From contig JAHEJB010000005.1 in assembly GCA_024639085.1 (NCBI GenBank), forward strand, positions 1 to 47,002: 47,002 nt of DNA, read 5' to 3'. Origin of the DNA: Rubricoccaceae bacterium (GTDB lineage: Bacteria; Bacteroidota; Rhodothermia; Rhodothermales; Rubricoccaceae). Below the pieces are notes generated by a model. It ran no database searches and had not been told where the DNA came from. It saw only the letters and a list, made by a program, of their open reading frames with translations. The position numbers and the translations under genes were made by a program. Shown here one piece after another: positions 9,095 to 18,488 of this stretch. Position 1 is the first letter of the stretch. Every line of letters starts with the position of its first letter.

Positions 9095-10095
9095 TTTTTC
9101 GCTTCGGCTCTACGCTTTCTGGTGGCATGGTAAGTCGCGGGATCGATGAAGGCGCCGTCCTTGCCTATCAACCCAAGCCAAAATGCTTGCGCGTTGGTTT
9201 TTAGGCGCAATCGCCAATCCCACCCTCGTCTGAACGACACGAAGGCATCGGTAAAAAGAAAGCCGCCATGGATGACTAGTTGCCGCACACGTCGTCTTCG
9301 CCAGCCTAGTTGCTTCCAGATGAGATGTCGGTTGCGCAGATAGTAGCACTGCTTCCAATGTTGATCGTCAGCTTTAATTGCTACGTTGGAATTCCCGGTT
9401 ACGAGCCGTTTAAGCTGGGACTCAAGAATCAAGTCTTCGCCGAGCGGAATTAAGCGATTTACAGCCGTTCTGTTTGCAAGTGCGCTTGCGAGCGGCCCAA
9501 ACTCGCGATAAATGCGGACAGAATATTCCGTGTCGTCTGCGATGATGAAAAACCGAGCGTTGGGCGTACCGACACGATCCACGACCGAACGATGGATCAG
9601 CGGCCCTTCAAAAGTGAAGATGTCTATTGAAACCCAGCGGGAATCGTTATCGGCAGGACAGCGATACGATTGAGTGGCTTCGTTGATTACAGCCTCATTA
9701 CGGGGGTATGTGCCGGTCGCTGATCGGCGCGTTGGTGTAACAATGAGTTTTCCTGACTCTATGGCAACTTCAAGCAATTCTTCAAGGCACTGAGGCTCGG
9801 CTACAACATCATCGTCGAGCAACCATATCCAATCAAAGCCGTTCTCGTAGGCAACACGCACACCCTCCGAAAAACCGCCGCTGGCGCCCATGTTTCTTGG
9901 CAACCGATGCACTACAACGTTCTGGTATCTGCTAGCCAGCATCTCTGTAGTTCCGTCTGTACTCGCGTTATCTATCACGAGTATCTCGTCGGTCAAACGC
10001 GTTTGCCCAAGCAAGCCATCGAGGCTTTTTGAAAGCAGGTCCACCCTGTTATACGTGACGACAACTGCACAAATACGGGGTGCCGACATGGGCAT
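9091..10095 (-). CDS. Glycosyltransferase family 2
   Basis: This is a GT-A fold inverting glycosyltransferase, 334 aa. The nucleotide-sugar-binding N-terminus reads ICAVVVTYNR, followed by IDNASTDGT (residues 41-49) and the metal-binding acidic motif LLDDDV with D94-D96. The MGASGGFSEG stretch and the overall layout resemble the GT2 subgroup that includes rhamnosyl- and galactofuranosyl-transferases. The donor is therefore unresolved. No strong transmembrane helix is seen. The gene runs leftward, ends in the shared CTAG with the GT4 gene at 7811-9094, and is divergent from the C25 protease gene across 211 nt that hold no other gene. Two possible ATG starts lie 6 nt apart (10095 and 10089); the first is used here. 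Confidence 0.87.
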   Translation of the reverse strand: MPMSAPRICAVVVTYNRVDLLSKSLDGLLGQTRLTDEILVIDNASTDGTTEMLASRYQNVVVHRLPRNMGASGGFSEGVRVAYENGFDWIWLLDDDVVAEPQCLEELLEVAIESGKLIVTPTRRSATGTYPRNEAVINEATQSYRCPADNDSRWVSIDIFTFEGPLIHRSVVDRVGTPNARFFIIADDTEYSVRIYREFGPLASALANRTAVNRLIPLGEDLILESQLKRLVTGNSNVAIKADDQHWKQCYYLRNRHLIWKQLGWRRRRVRQLVIHGGFLFTDAFVSFRRGWDWRLRLKTNAQAFWLGLIGKDGAFIDPATYHATRKRRAEAKN

Positions 10096-10306
10096 TGAAC
10101 CTGATCTTGCGGGGCAAAAAATGCTGCGGAAGATAGCATTTGTGGCCGGGACTCTTATATTTCAATCTACCGTACTCCGAAATCATACCCGAGGATTTGC
10201 CTAGTGGCCTGTTGACACATCAACTAAATTCTGCGCCCTCGCCGATGTGCTTCTGGAGAAGCAATAAAGACCGATTGGCTCAGACCACTCTCAGCATTCT
10301 TCGCCC

Positions 10307-13300
10307 ATGTTCGCTCCCTCTATCCGCGTTCTGACCCGGAAAGGAGTATTCCCCGCCAGCAAAGGTTGTCTTGGCGTTGCGATGGCCCTCATCTTGAGTG
10401 TGCCTTTTACATTTGCACAATCGCCGGATTATGATCCATCTTGGTACGATGCGTCGCTGACGCACGTAAAACTGAGCGTGGAAGCGGACGGGATCTACCA
10501 TGTTTCCGGAAGTCAACTTGCTTCAGCCGGAGTAAACCTGGCAGGCGTTGATCCTGCGACCCTTAGGATATTCGAGAGTGGCCTAGAGATTCCGCTTTGG
10601 TTTATTGGCGATCCTGTGATCATGGACGCGTCTGATCAGATTCAGTTTGTCGGCCGCCGAAATACAGGCGAAGAAGAAGACTGGGCGTACTACGAAACTC
10701 GGATCCACGAATCGCAGACTGGGAGTGATGCTCTGCAGAGCAGCCAACAGTTTAGCCTGTTCACAGATACACGTACCTATTGGCTCACTTGGGGCGGCGA
10801 TTCAGGACTTCGTTACACCAATGAATCGCTCGACCCGGCCCCAGGTTCTCAGGTTGTGTCGCGGATCCGTCAGACCTTTCAGACCGAACTAAACTTCGGT
10901 CGTTATGATGGCGACTCGGAGGACAACGGGCATCCCTACTACACGCATGGTGAGGGAGATTATTGGCATACGTTCAATCAGAACTCCATCCGCCGCGACT
11001 CCGTACTAACGGGCGTTCGTTCCACGCTTTTTTCAGGATTGCCAAATGAGACCGTTACTATAGAAGCGCGCGTCGTACCAGGCTCTGCGGCCCATCATGA
11101 CATCACACTCAAAGTGCGTACGTGGGGAGGTGATAATGGAATTTATGTGCCATTGGATCGAGTTGACTGGACCGGCTACGAACACAGAACACTAACAGCT
11201 TCGTTGACTCAGGATCAAATTTACACGTTCAACGGGACTGTCTATGTGGAGGTTGTTTCAGACAATCAGTATTACGACGGCGCAACACCCAATAAGGTTT
11301 ACACAGACTGGTTCAGAACAACCCTGCTTCGCAACCTAGTCGCCCAAAACAATGTGCTCATGTTCCCCTCAAAGGGGAGTGGAAACTACGATTATCAGTT
11401 AGGCGGCTTTGACGCAGGCGGTACAATCACAATCCTGGATCCTTTTCTGCGTCAGCGTTTCTCAGGACCTGCAGATGGAAACGGCGCGATATCGTTCGGA
11501 GATGCCGGAAATGCGGACGGCATTTACTGGGCGGCGCATGCCGATGCCATTCTTACGCCTGCGGCAATTTCTGTTGACACCAATTCAGATCTAGCCAATC
11601 CGGCCAACGTCGCAGACTATATAATTATCACGCCAGCCGCTATGCGCGGCTTCGCCGAAGGTGTCGCCAGTTTCCACACAAGCCGGAATGGCTATAACGT
11701 GATGGTCGTCGAGACGCAGGACATCTTCGACCAGTTTGATTATGGGCGTCCGACGCCCGTTGCCATCCGTCGTTTCCTTCAAACCGCTCAGGCTTGGAGT
11801 ACAGCGCCACGCTTTGTGTTGATGTACGGAGACGCCAGATATGCACATCCTCTCCGCCCTTTGGAATCGTGGGAAGTGCCTACTTACGGTTTTGCCGCTT
11901 CAGACAACTGGCTTGTTCAGGGTCTCGAAGGCAAGTACGATATGCAGGAATTCATGGCCATTGGCCGAGTTCCGCTGCGAAATGCCACGGATGCTCAGAT
12001 CTTCCTGAACAAGCTGCAGAACTACTACGATGCACCTTTCGCAGACTGGCAGCAACGGGCTTACTATCTGACAGGCGGAGTAGGATCCGAACAAAATCTA
12101 TTTCAGTCCCATTCTCGAAACTGGGCGGCAATTGGGGCCGATGAACCTGCCGGAATGGACTCGTTGTTCTTTTTCAAGACTTCAGATTCAACGATAGACA
12201 CGTCCCTACGCGATTCCATCCGCGTAGCAATTGGGCGGGGTGCTTCTGTGCTGAGTTACTTCGGCCACTCTTCCTCCCAGACTTGGGAAATTGTTACGGA
12301 CCCCGCCGCCGAGTTCGACAATGAAGACAGGTTGCCCTTGGTGTTATCAATGGGCTGCAGAACAGGAGCGTTCGGTGCAGGTTTAGATCCAGTCGTGGAT
12401 GTCCGATCGCTTGCCGAAGACCTACTCATTTCTGGCGAAAGTGGGGCGATTGGGCACTGGGGTTCAAGTGAGCTTGGTCGAGTCGGCGAATCCAATCAAC
12501 TCTCAACTCTCATCCATCAAGTGATCTTCCAGGACACGGTTCGTACGCTTGGCACCGCCATCCAGACTGTAAAGAACACCTTTGAAGCACAGAACCCCCA
12601 CGAGTGGGGCCAGCGACATTCATTGCAGTATTCGCTGATTGGAGATCCGGGTGTCGTTCTTAGAATTCCCAATTTGCCTGACTTCCACGTCGAACAATCC
12701 CTGGTTCGATTCGAGCCACAGGTGCCGGTTTTGGCCGATTCAACAGTCAATGTTTCCGTCGATCTGCGAAACCGTGGCTACTACCCAGGCGACAGCCTCA
12801 CCTTTGAATTACTCCACACTTACCCGGACAACTCCACGGAAACATATAGTATTCGTGTTCCCAGGTTTGCTCTCGCCGATACGCTGGATTTTGCTACCAG
12901 GATCGACAATCAGCCAGGAATACATTCTTATGCTATTAACGTGGATCCTGGAAACGAGTACGATGAGATTCGAGAAGACAATAATTTGACGACGCTAACC
13001 CACCTCGTTTTCTCAAACGCCGTCACCGTTGTATACCCCGAGGATCACGGCATTGCAACGCGAACGCCAAGGCTGCGCGTAAGCATTGCCTCGCAGGTTG
13101 AAATGGGGGAAATACCTGTTCACTACGAATTGGACACGGAGGCTACGTTTGATTCGCCTAATTTTAGGACCTTCGATACAACAATTGAACACGCCCATGC
13201 CGACTGGGATATAAGCGACCCGCTGAACGACAACACGGTTTATCACTGGCGAGCTACTGCCGATGACCCGTCGGATCCGGCCGCGACGTGGGCTGAAGCT

Positions 13301-15298
13301 GCATTTACTGTGTCTTCGGAAAATGTAGCCGCTTACAATTGGATGCAGCAGGACGACCTCTGGGAGCACAACTCAGAAAACACAAGTCTGCAATGGACGG
13401 AAGAAACCGGTTGGGAATTCGTCCCATACAACGTCTCCGTGTTTGCACATTCGGACCGCGTGGGCCAATCTCCTCTCAGCGGACGATTCCAGGTCAATGG
13501 TGAGAATTATGTTGAGAACGGAGCTGGATTTGGGTTCCTGATTCTTGACGGCCAAAAGGGAACTGTCAAAGCGTCTGGGTTCGGCGTCACGTATCCCAAC
13601 ACGATTCCATTTCATATGGACGTCCCTGCTGAGATTGCGAGGCTTCAAGTGCTGGCAGATGACATCCAGGAGGGCGACTTCTTTTTCGTGCGAACTCGCC
13701 ATATCGCAAATACAGGTGGAAACACGATCTCTGAAGAGGTCAAAGACATCTTTCGTGATGTCGGAAGCGTAGCCATTGACACACTAACCTATGACCACTT
13801 GTGGCTGATGAAGGGGCGCCTCGGGGATCCTTCCGAAACGGAGGAGCTTGTAATCCCTCCTCAAGAGACGGAGATTGGAGAGATTACGTGGACTCGCAAG
13901 CTAATCTTCTCCAATCCAGTTGGCGAAACAACATCACCATTGGTTGGGCCCGCACAAGCATGGGGAGAATTCATTGGAGATATCGAGTACGCCAATAATG
14001 ACAGTGACGGTGTCGTGGATGTCTTATCTGAAGATGGCACCACGGAGTTGATGACAGATGTCGATATATCATCCGCGGTGGACCTATCAGCGATTTCGTC
14101 GGCAGAGCATCCGTACTTACGTCTTCGTGCAACGCTCCGCGATTCTTCTCGCCAGACGACGCCGCAACTGGATAATTGGCGCGTCGCATACACACCAGTT
14201 CCAGATCTGGTCGTAGACGCTTCAAGTTCCACTTTCCCGACAGAGCCGCTTCAAGAAGGCGAATCCGCGTCGGCTGAGCTCGTACTGCGCAACCTGAGCA
14301 CGATACCTGTCCAAAGCGCAAGTCTTTCTGTGCGGCTTACGGACGACGAAAACAACGAGTCCACCCTGGTGACCGAGTCTATTGATAGCATCCCCGCGGA
14401 CGGCTCACAATCGGTAGTATTCGATATTCCTACATTCGAGTTCGTAGGTACCAACCTACTTTTTGTCGAAGCCCAGCAGCCGGAACTCGCCGAGAAGATT
14501 GTTTACAACAACGCGATCCTCCGCGGATATGATGTGGAGGCTGACCACATACGGCCGGTCATGACGGTGAGTGTGGATGGACAGATGCTTGAAAATGCGC
14601 CTGGACCTGTCCTGGATCTACAGAGCGCCGAACTCCCGTTCATTTCCGCCCGCCCTCAGATTGAGGTTATTGTTTCGGATGAAAACCCATACTTAAGACT
14701 GGACGACCCCACGTCCTTCCAGTTGGCTTTGGATCGCCTTCCGCTAACGCCAGAGGAATTCACGTTCACTCCGGCAACAGACGAGGTCAATGAGGCACGC
14801 ATTCTATTCGAGCCAGATCTTACAGGTGCAGACACAGTTCACACGTTTACCGTGCGGGCCGTAGACGCCACCGGGAACTTGGCCTTGGTAGACCCAACAG
14901 CTGAGGATTCGACGCTCTATCAGGTCCATTTCCGGGTCCAAGATGCGTTGATTGTTGAAAGTCTGTATCCGTACCCGAACCCCATGAGCCGAAACACGCG
15001 CCTCATGTTTAGGATGGGAGGTTCGAGTCCATCCATTGTAGAAGATTTCAGGATCCGGATTTATTCAGTCGCCGGGCGTCTCATACGTGAAATGGACCTG
15101 ATCCGAAACCCCGAACTACTTGAGCGCGGCGGATTGGAGATTGGGTGGAACAGTGTTCCATGGGATGGAACAGACGAAGATGGTGACCCGGTTGCCTCTG
15201 GGGTATATCTCTACAAAGTGTTTGTGAGAGACTCAGAAGGGCTGGAGCACGCAATCAATAACCCCACGAGCATAGAACGGATAGCCGTCATCCGCTAG
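10307..15298 (+). CDS. C25 family (gingipain-like) surface cysteine peptidase with C-terminal FlgD/sorting-like domain
   Basis: This is a 1663-aa secreted cysteine peptidase. A signal peptide occupies about residues 1-38. A gingipain-propeptide-like domain (VEADGIYHVSGSQLASAG) follows near 50-110. The C25 catalytic domain runs from about 437 to 786, with H654 in YFGHSS and C684 in SMGCRTGAF, 30 residues apart, the catalytic pair expected for gingipains. Beyond it lie a CARDB-like adhesion domain (about 790-905), further Ig-like regions, and a C-terminal FlgD-like domain (about 1551-1663) with YPYPNPM and VASGVYLYKV. Such ends are used as type IX secretion signals in Bacteroidota. It resembles PorU (the T9SS sortase) in its catalytic domain but is longer and has its own sorting-type end, so a substrate protease is more likely. 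Its 3' end overlaps the converging GT4 gene by 11 nt. Confidence 0.88.
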   Translation: MFAPSIRVLTRKGVFPASKGCLGVAMALILSVPFTFAQSPDYDPSWYDASLTHVKLSVEADGIYHVSGSQLASAGVNLAGVDPATLRIFESGLEIPLWFIGDPVIMDASDQIQFVGRRNTGEEEDWAYYETRIHESQTGSDALQSSQQFSLFTDTRTYWLTWGGDSGLRYTNESLDPAPGSQVVSRIRQTFQTELNFGRYDGDSEDNGHPYYTHGEGDYWHTFNQNSIRRDSVLTGVRSTLFSGLPNETVTIEARVVPGSAAHHDITLKVRTWGGDNGIYVPLDRVDWTGYEHRTLTASLTQDQIYTFNGTVYVEVVSDNQYYDGATPNKVYTDWFRTTLLRNLVAQNNVLMFPSKGSGNYDYQLGGFDAGGTITILDPFLRQRFSGPADGNGAISFGDAGNADGIYWAAHADAILTPAAISVDTNSDLANPANVADYIIITPAAMRGFAEGVASFHTSRNGYNVMVVETQDIFDQFDYGRPTPVAIRRFLQTAQAWSTAPRFVLMYGDARYAHPLRPLESWEVPTYGFAASDNWLVQGLEGKYDMQEFMAIGRVPLRNATDAQIFLNKLQNYYDAPFADWQQRAYYLTGGVGSEQNLFQSHSRNWAAIGADEPAGMDSLFFFKTSDSTIDTSLRDSIRVAIGRGASVLSYFGHSSSQTWEIVTDPAAEFDNEDRLPLVLSMGCRTGAFGAGLDPVVDVRSLAEDLLISGESGAIGHWGSSELGRVGESNQLSTLIHQVIFQDTVRTLGTAIQTVKNTFEAQNPHEWGQRHSLQYSLIGDPGVVLRIPNLPDFHVEQSLVRFEPQVPVLADSTVNVSVDLRNRGYYPGDSLTFELLHTYPDNSTETYSIRVPRFALADTLDFATRIDNQPGIHSYAINVDPGNEYDEIREDNNLTTLTHLVFSNAVTVVYPEDHGIATRTPRLRVSIASQVEMGEIPVHYELDTEATFDSPNFRTFDTTIEHAHADWDISDPLNDNTVYHWRATADDPSDPAATWAEAAFTVSSENVAAYNWMQQDDLWEHNSENTSLQWTEETGWEFVPYNVSVFAHSDRVGQSPLSGRFQVNGENYVENGAGFGFLILDGQKGTVKASGFGVTYPNTIPFHMDVPAEIARLQVLADDIQEGDFFFVRTRHIANTGGNTISEEVKDIFRDVGSVAIDTLTYDHLWLMKGRLGDPSETEELVIPPQETEIGEITWTRKLIFSNPVGETTSPLVGPAQAWGEFIGDIEYANNDSDGVVDVLSEDGTTELMTDVDISSAVDLSAISSAEHPYLRLRATLRDSSRQTTPQLDNWRVAYTPVPDLVVDASSSTFPTEPLQEGESASAELVLRNLSTIPVQSASLSVRLTDDENNESTLVTESIDSIPADGSQSVVFDIPTFEFVGTNLLFVEAQQPELAEKIVYNNAILRGYDVEADHIRPVMTVSVDGQMLENAPGPVLDLQSAELPFISARPQIEVIVSDENPYLRLDDPTSFQLALDRLPLTPEEFTFTPATDEVNEARILFEPDLTGADTVHTFTVRAVDATGNLALVDPTAEDSTLYQVHFRVQDALIVESLYPYPNPMSRNTRLMFRMGGSSPSIVEDFRIRIYSVAGRLIREMDLIRNPELLERGGLEIGWNSVPWDGTDEDGDPVASGVYLYKVFVRDSEGLEHAINNPTSIERIAVIR

Positions 15299-16541
15299 CG
15301 ACGAAATTTCGTTCTGGACTCCCTGCAATCACGTTTTTGTAGAGGGCTAGTAAGAGCTCCTTGTGGTCATCCCAGTTAAAGTGATCCTGTACGAACGCCT
15401 GACCACGCCTAGCCATGAGCTGAGCGGAAGCAGGGTTCTCGGCCAGATTGATCACGTTGCTCGCGATGCAGTCGGCATCTGATGGGTCGCAAAAGAAGCC
15501 GGCACCGATGGACTCAAGTCTCTTCATCCACGTCGGAAATGCGCTCGCAATGAAGGGTATACCTGAGGCCATATATTCATAGAGTTTATTTGAGGATATA
15601 CGCGAGTATCCTCCCCAATCTCGAAACAGTGCGAGACCTGCATCCGACCGCCTCATGTATCCAAAAACTTCATGTTGATGATCTAGTCGTCCGATCAAAT
15701 CGACATACATCCAGCCAGGATGGCGCGCCGCCTCCGCGAGGCCATCTTCGTCGTCGGGAGGCCCGACCAGCCACAGCCTCGCCGGCATGAAGGCATTTAC
15801 GAGGTGGAGGGCTTCCAACATCACGGGCAATCCTCGGACGCGGCTTAAACTTCCGGCGTAGATGAGACGAAACGCGCCTTCGGGGTTGGCCACGTCATCT
15901 GGTATCTGCCGCGCAAACGTTTCAGCACGATCTACCAATGCGTCGTTTATCATTGGCGCATTCTCTAACACAATGGCGCGTGGACCTAGTCTGTCGGCCA
16001 CGTCTGGTTGAGTTGCGATAGCTCCATTGACCATCTTGCCAGCAAGTATTTCGACGTTTTTTACAAATCCCGCCATGGCTGGCCGAAGAATTTCCGGTAC
16101 CCAGTCACGGATTAGGATTCGCTCGGCGAAGTCCTCGTGGACATCATAAATCACTTTTTGGCGAACCAATTTTAGCGCCAATGCTAAGGGAAGTGAGAAG
16201 GGATTGTGGAGGTGATAGACATCGGCCTTTTCCCGCAATAGCCGATAAAACAATCGCGGCAGGTCTGCCAGGAGGGCGACTCGACTCGTATAGCAAAGGG
16301 GGATCACTCGAACCCCTTCCTCAACAAACGGCTCCAGATGGCCTTCCGCTTGTGCAAAAAGCACAACCTCGTATCCGTGCGACGCCAACGACCGCGCCTC
16401 TTTTTGAAAAACCCTGACATCCGCGTACGTTGGGTGCGCTGGCGTCGCAATTACAATCTTTACTCGATTTTTCCGAGAGTGCACATCATCTGAGGACTCA
16501 TTGTGGTGTGAGTGGTTTGGAAACGGCTCTGGTTTGGGCAT
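15288..16541 (-). CDS. Glycosyltransferase family 4
   Basis: This is a GT-B fold glycosyltransferase of about 417 aa. The acceptor domain begins VKIVIATPAHPTYADVRVF. It includes VYHLHNPFSLPLALAL and YDVHEDFAERI. The donor domain contains LIYAGSLSRVRGLPVM and the E-x7-E type site SNKLYEYMASGIPFIAS. The frame stays open to 16745, but that would run across the divergent manC start. The ATG at 16541 (or a GTG at 16484) fits better, so the start is uncertain. The preceding residues (MPKPEPFPNHSHHNESS) are low-complexity and may be untranslated. The gene is divergent from manC with about 80 nt between them and converges on the C25 protease gene with an 11-nt overlap. Sugar specificity is unknown. 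Confidence 0.83.
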   Translation of the reverse strand: MPKPEPFPNHSHHNESSDDVHSRKNRVKIVIATPAHPTYADVRVFQKEARSLASHGYEVVLFAQAEGHLEPFVEEGVRVIPLCYTSRVALLADLPRLFYRLLREKADVYHLHNPFSLPLALALKLVRQKVIYDVHEDFAERILIRDWVPEILRPAMAGFVKNVEILAGKMVNGAIATQPDVADRLGPRAIVLENAPMINDALVDRAETFARQIPDDVANPEGAFRLIYAGSLSRVRGLPVMLEALHLVNAFMPARLWLVGPPDDEDGLAEAARHPGWMYVDLIGRLDHQHEVFGYMRRSDAGLALFRDWGGYSRISSNKLYEYMASGIPFIASAFPTWMKRLESIGAGFFCDPSDADCIASNVINLAENPASAQLMARRGQAFVQDHFNWDDHKELLLALYKNVIAGSPERNFVASG

Positions 16542-16621
16542 ACGTTTGGGAACGGCAGCGCGTTCGCGCAAGATCGTCCAAGCCGCCCCATCAAAAAAAC
16601 CACGAATCCTCTTCATTCCGA

Positions 16622-17719
16622 ATGGCCCTGTACGCAGTGATAATGGCCGGTGGTGTTGGCAGCCGATTCTGGCCGCGTAGTCGCCGGGAAAGCCCCAAGC
16701 AATTCCTTGATGTTCTGGGGCCAGACTCGCTGATCCAGAACACATTCGCTAGGCTCCAGCCCCTTTTGACACCCGAACACGTTTTCGTGGTTACTCACGC
16801 CGACTACGCAGAGCAGACACACGAACACCTCCCCGCCGTGCCAGAAGAGAACATTCTTGGCGAGCCAATTGCCCGTAACACGGCGCCATGCATTGCATTT
16901 GCCGCGGCTCGTCTTCTCGCTGTCGACCCGGATGCCGTAATGGTAGTCCTGCCCGCCGATCATCTTATTGGCAATGTTGCGCGATTTCAACAAGTCTTGG
17001 GCGCTGCGGTTGCTGAAGCAGCATCGAGCGACGCGCTCGTGACTATCGGCATTGAACCAACACATCCTGCCACGGGTTACGGATATGTTCAATACGATTC
17101 GTCTTCCCGGGACGACAGGATGGACACTCCGCGCGCCTTCCCCGTCAAGACATTTGCCGAGAAACCAGACCTGGCTACCGCAGAGCGCTTTCTTGATTCT
17201 GGCGACTTCCTGTGGAATTCCGGCATGTTCATCTGGCGAGCGGATTCTATACTGAAGGCGATGAACGAGCACTTGCCTGATGTTCACAGTGCATTTGCTC
17301 CGCTACAAAACGCCTTTGAGAATACTACGAGCGCTGATGAAGCTGTTCGTGAGGCTTACAACAGGAGCCCGAAAATCTCAATCGATTACGGCGTGATGGA
17401 ACCCGCGGCCGCGGCCGACAACGTTCTCGTGGTTCCCGGCGCATTTGGCTGGAGTGACGTAGGCGATTGGCACGCTGTCTACGACCTAGTGGAAAAAGAT
17501 GCTGCTGGCAATGGCGCGGAAGGCAACGTAGTTCTTCATAACACAAGCCGGTCTTATGCCCGGGCTTCGGAAGGCCGTCTTCTGGCCCTTGTTGGGATGC
17601 ACGACACGATTGTGGTCGATACAGGCGATGCCGTCCTTGTCTGCAGTCTGGACTCCACACAGCAAGTAAAAACCATTGTGGACTATCTGGGGTCACACGG
17701 GATGGATGCCCACCTCTGA
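16622..17719 (+). CDS. manC: Mannose-1-phosphate guanylyltransferase
   Basis: This enzyme forms GDP-mannose from mannose-1-phosphate and GTP, supplying mannose, rhamnose or fucose donors for surface polysaccharides. The 365-aa protein has the pyrophosphorylase signature GGVGSRFWPRS (residues 10-20) with K26 in SPKQF. It also has NTAPCIAFAAARLL, the sugar-binding GYGYVQY segment, FAEKPD and LWNSGMFIW. It lacks the C-terminal isomerase domain of the bifunctional (~480 aa) enzymes, so it is the short, single-function type. The ATG at 16622 opens exactly at the conserved N-terminus; the upstream open frame from 16430 has no family similarity and overlaps the opposing gene's 5' end. It is followed by a small hairpin and the tetR regulatory region. 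Confidence 0.93.
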   Translation: MALYAVIMAGGVGSRFWPRSRRESPKQFLDVLGPDSLIQNTFARLQPLLTPEHVFVVTHADYAEQTHEHLPAVPEENILGEPIARNTAPCIAFAAARLLAVDPDAVMVVLPADHLIGNVARFQQVLGAAVAEAASSDALVTIGIEPTHPATGYGYVQYDSSSRDDRMDTPRAFPVKTFAEKPDLATAERFLDSGDFLWNSGMFIWRADSILKAMNEHLPDVHSAFAPLQNAFENTTSADEAVREAYNRSPKISIDYGVMEPAAAADNVLVVPGAFGWSDVGDWHAVYDLVEKDAAGNGAEGNVVLHNTSRSYARASEGRLLALVGMHDTIVVDTGDAVLVCSLDSTQQVKTIVDYLGSHGMDAHL

Positions 17720-17734
17720 AAGGCTTCGCTTTCA
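17717..17734 (+). terminator. Weak hairpin at the end of manC
   Basis: TGAAAG and CTTTCA form a 6-bp stem around a 6-nt loop (GCTTCG), starting in the manC stop codon. Only a short T-rich stretch follows (TTTC), so termination efficiency is doubtful. It may simply separate manC from the tetR operon. Confidence 0.3.
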
Positions 17735-17788
17735 TTTCACAGTAGAGCCTGCAACCCCAATCGATAACTGACGTACGAGTGCGCGATG

Positions 17789-17802
17789 TGACCAATGGGT
17801 CA
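17789..17802. promoter_or_regulatory. Operator-like palindrome before tetR
   Basis: TGACC and GGTCA form perfect 5-bp arms around AATG, 20 nt before the tetR start codon. Two more flanking base pairs match beyond one mismatch. TetR/AcrR repressors commonly bind such interrupted palindromes in front of their own gene, so binding by the adjacent TetR protein is a reasonable inference. It would control the whole tetR-tolC-adaptor-RND operon. Confidence 0.55.
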
Positions 17803-17822
17803 TATTCTGACGCAACATTCAA

Positions 17823-18488
17823 TTGTACAACAGTTTGGAAGTCCAAACCCTTACAAGACGCGACCGAGAACGACTTGCACGAAGCAGGGCAATCCTGGAC
17901 GCGGCACTCGATACGTTTGCCGAAAAGGGATACGAAGGTGCTACGCTTGATGAGGTGGCCGAACGAGCAGAGTTCGGTAAAGGGACACTCTACAATTATT
18001 TCCCGGGTGGAAAGGAAGAGATCCTCTTCGCGTTATTCGACGAAGTTTATGACGGCGTTGTAAGGCTGACGGATAACTATTTCTCTGATCAACTGCTGGG
18101 AGAGAATGCAACCCGCGAGGTTTTCCGCGCCTACATCTCGCGGATGATCTCCCACTTTATTGATCGGCTACCCAACTTCCTCCTTTTGATCAAGGAAGCG
18201 CACCGAATGGTGTTTGGCGATCAAACCGAGAGCGCTGACTATTTGTTTACGCAACGAGAGCGGGTAGCTGAGGCCCTTGCCAGGCCCCTGCAATCGGCAA
18301 TGGATCGCGGTGAAATAAAGCCGCTCGATGCCCATACAGTTGCCCACCTTGTTATGGGCAACATCCACGGGTACCTCATGTTCGCCTGCCCACGTAATGG
18401 AGGGAAGTCGGCTTCAGCAGACCCCGAACAGGGCGCAGACTTTATCACGACTATCCTTTTCGACGGACTACTGACCGACGCCCAATGA
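17823..18488 (+). CDS. TetR/AcrR family transcriptional repressor of the efflux operon
   Basis: This is a DNA-binding repressor of 221 aa. The helix-turn-helix domain occupies about residues 10-60 (AILDAALDTFAEKGYEGATL, then VAERAEFGKGTLYNYF), a textbook TetR N-terminus. The C-terminal helical ligand-binding domain is less conserved and gives no ligand. No ATG is available between the last in-frame stop (17808) and the conserved region, so TTG at 17823 or 17835 is the likely start. The gene is first in an operon; its stop overlaps the tolC start by four bases (ATGA), so the two are translationally coupled. A perfect interrupted palindrome stands 20 nt upstream, consistent with self-repression relieved by a pump substrate. 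Confidence 0.9.
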   Translation: MYNSLEVQTLTRRDRERLARSRAILDAALDTFAEKGYEGATLDEVAERAEFGKGTLYNYFPGGKEEILFALFDEVYDGVVRLTDNYFSDQLLGENATREVFRAYISRMISHFIDRLPNFLLLIKEAHRMVFGDQTESADYLFTQRERVAEALARPLQSAMDRGEIKPLDAHTVAHLVMGNIHGYLMFACPRNGGKSASADPEQGADFITTILFDGLLTDAQ

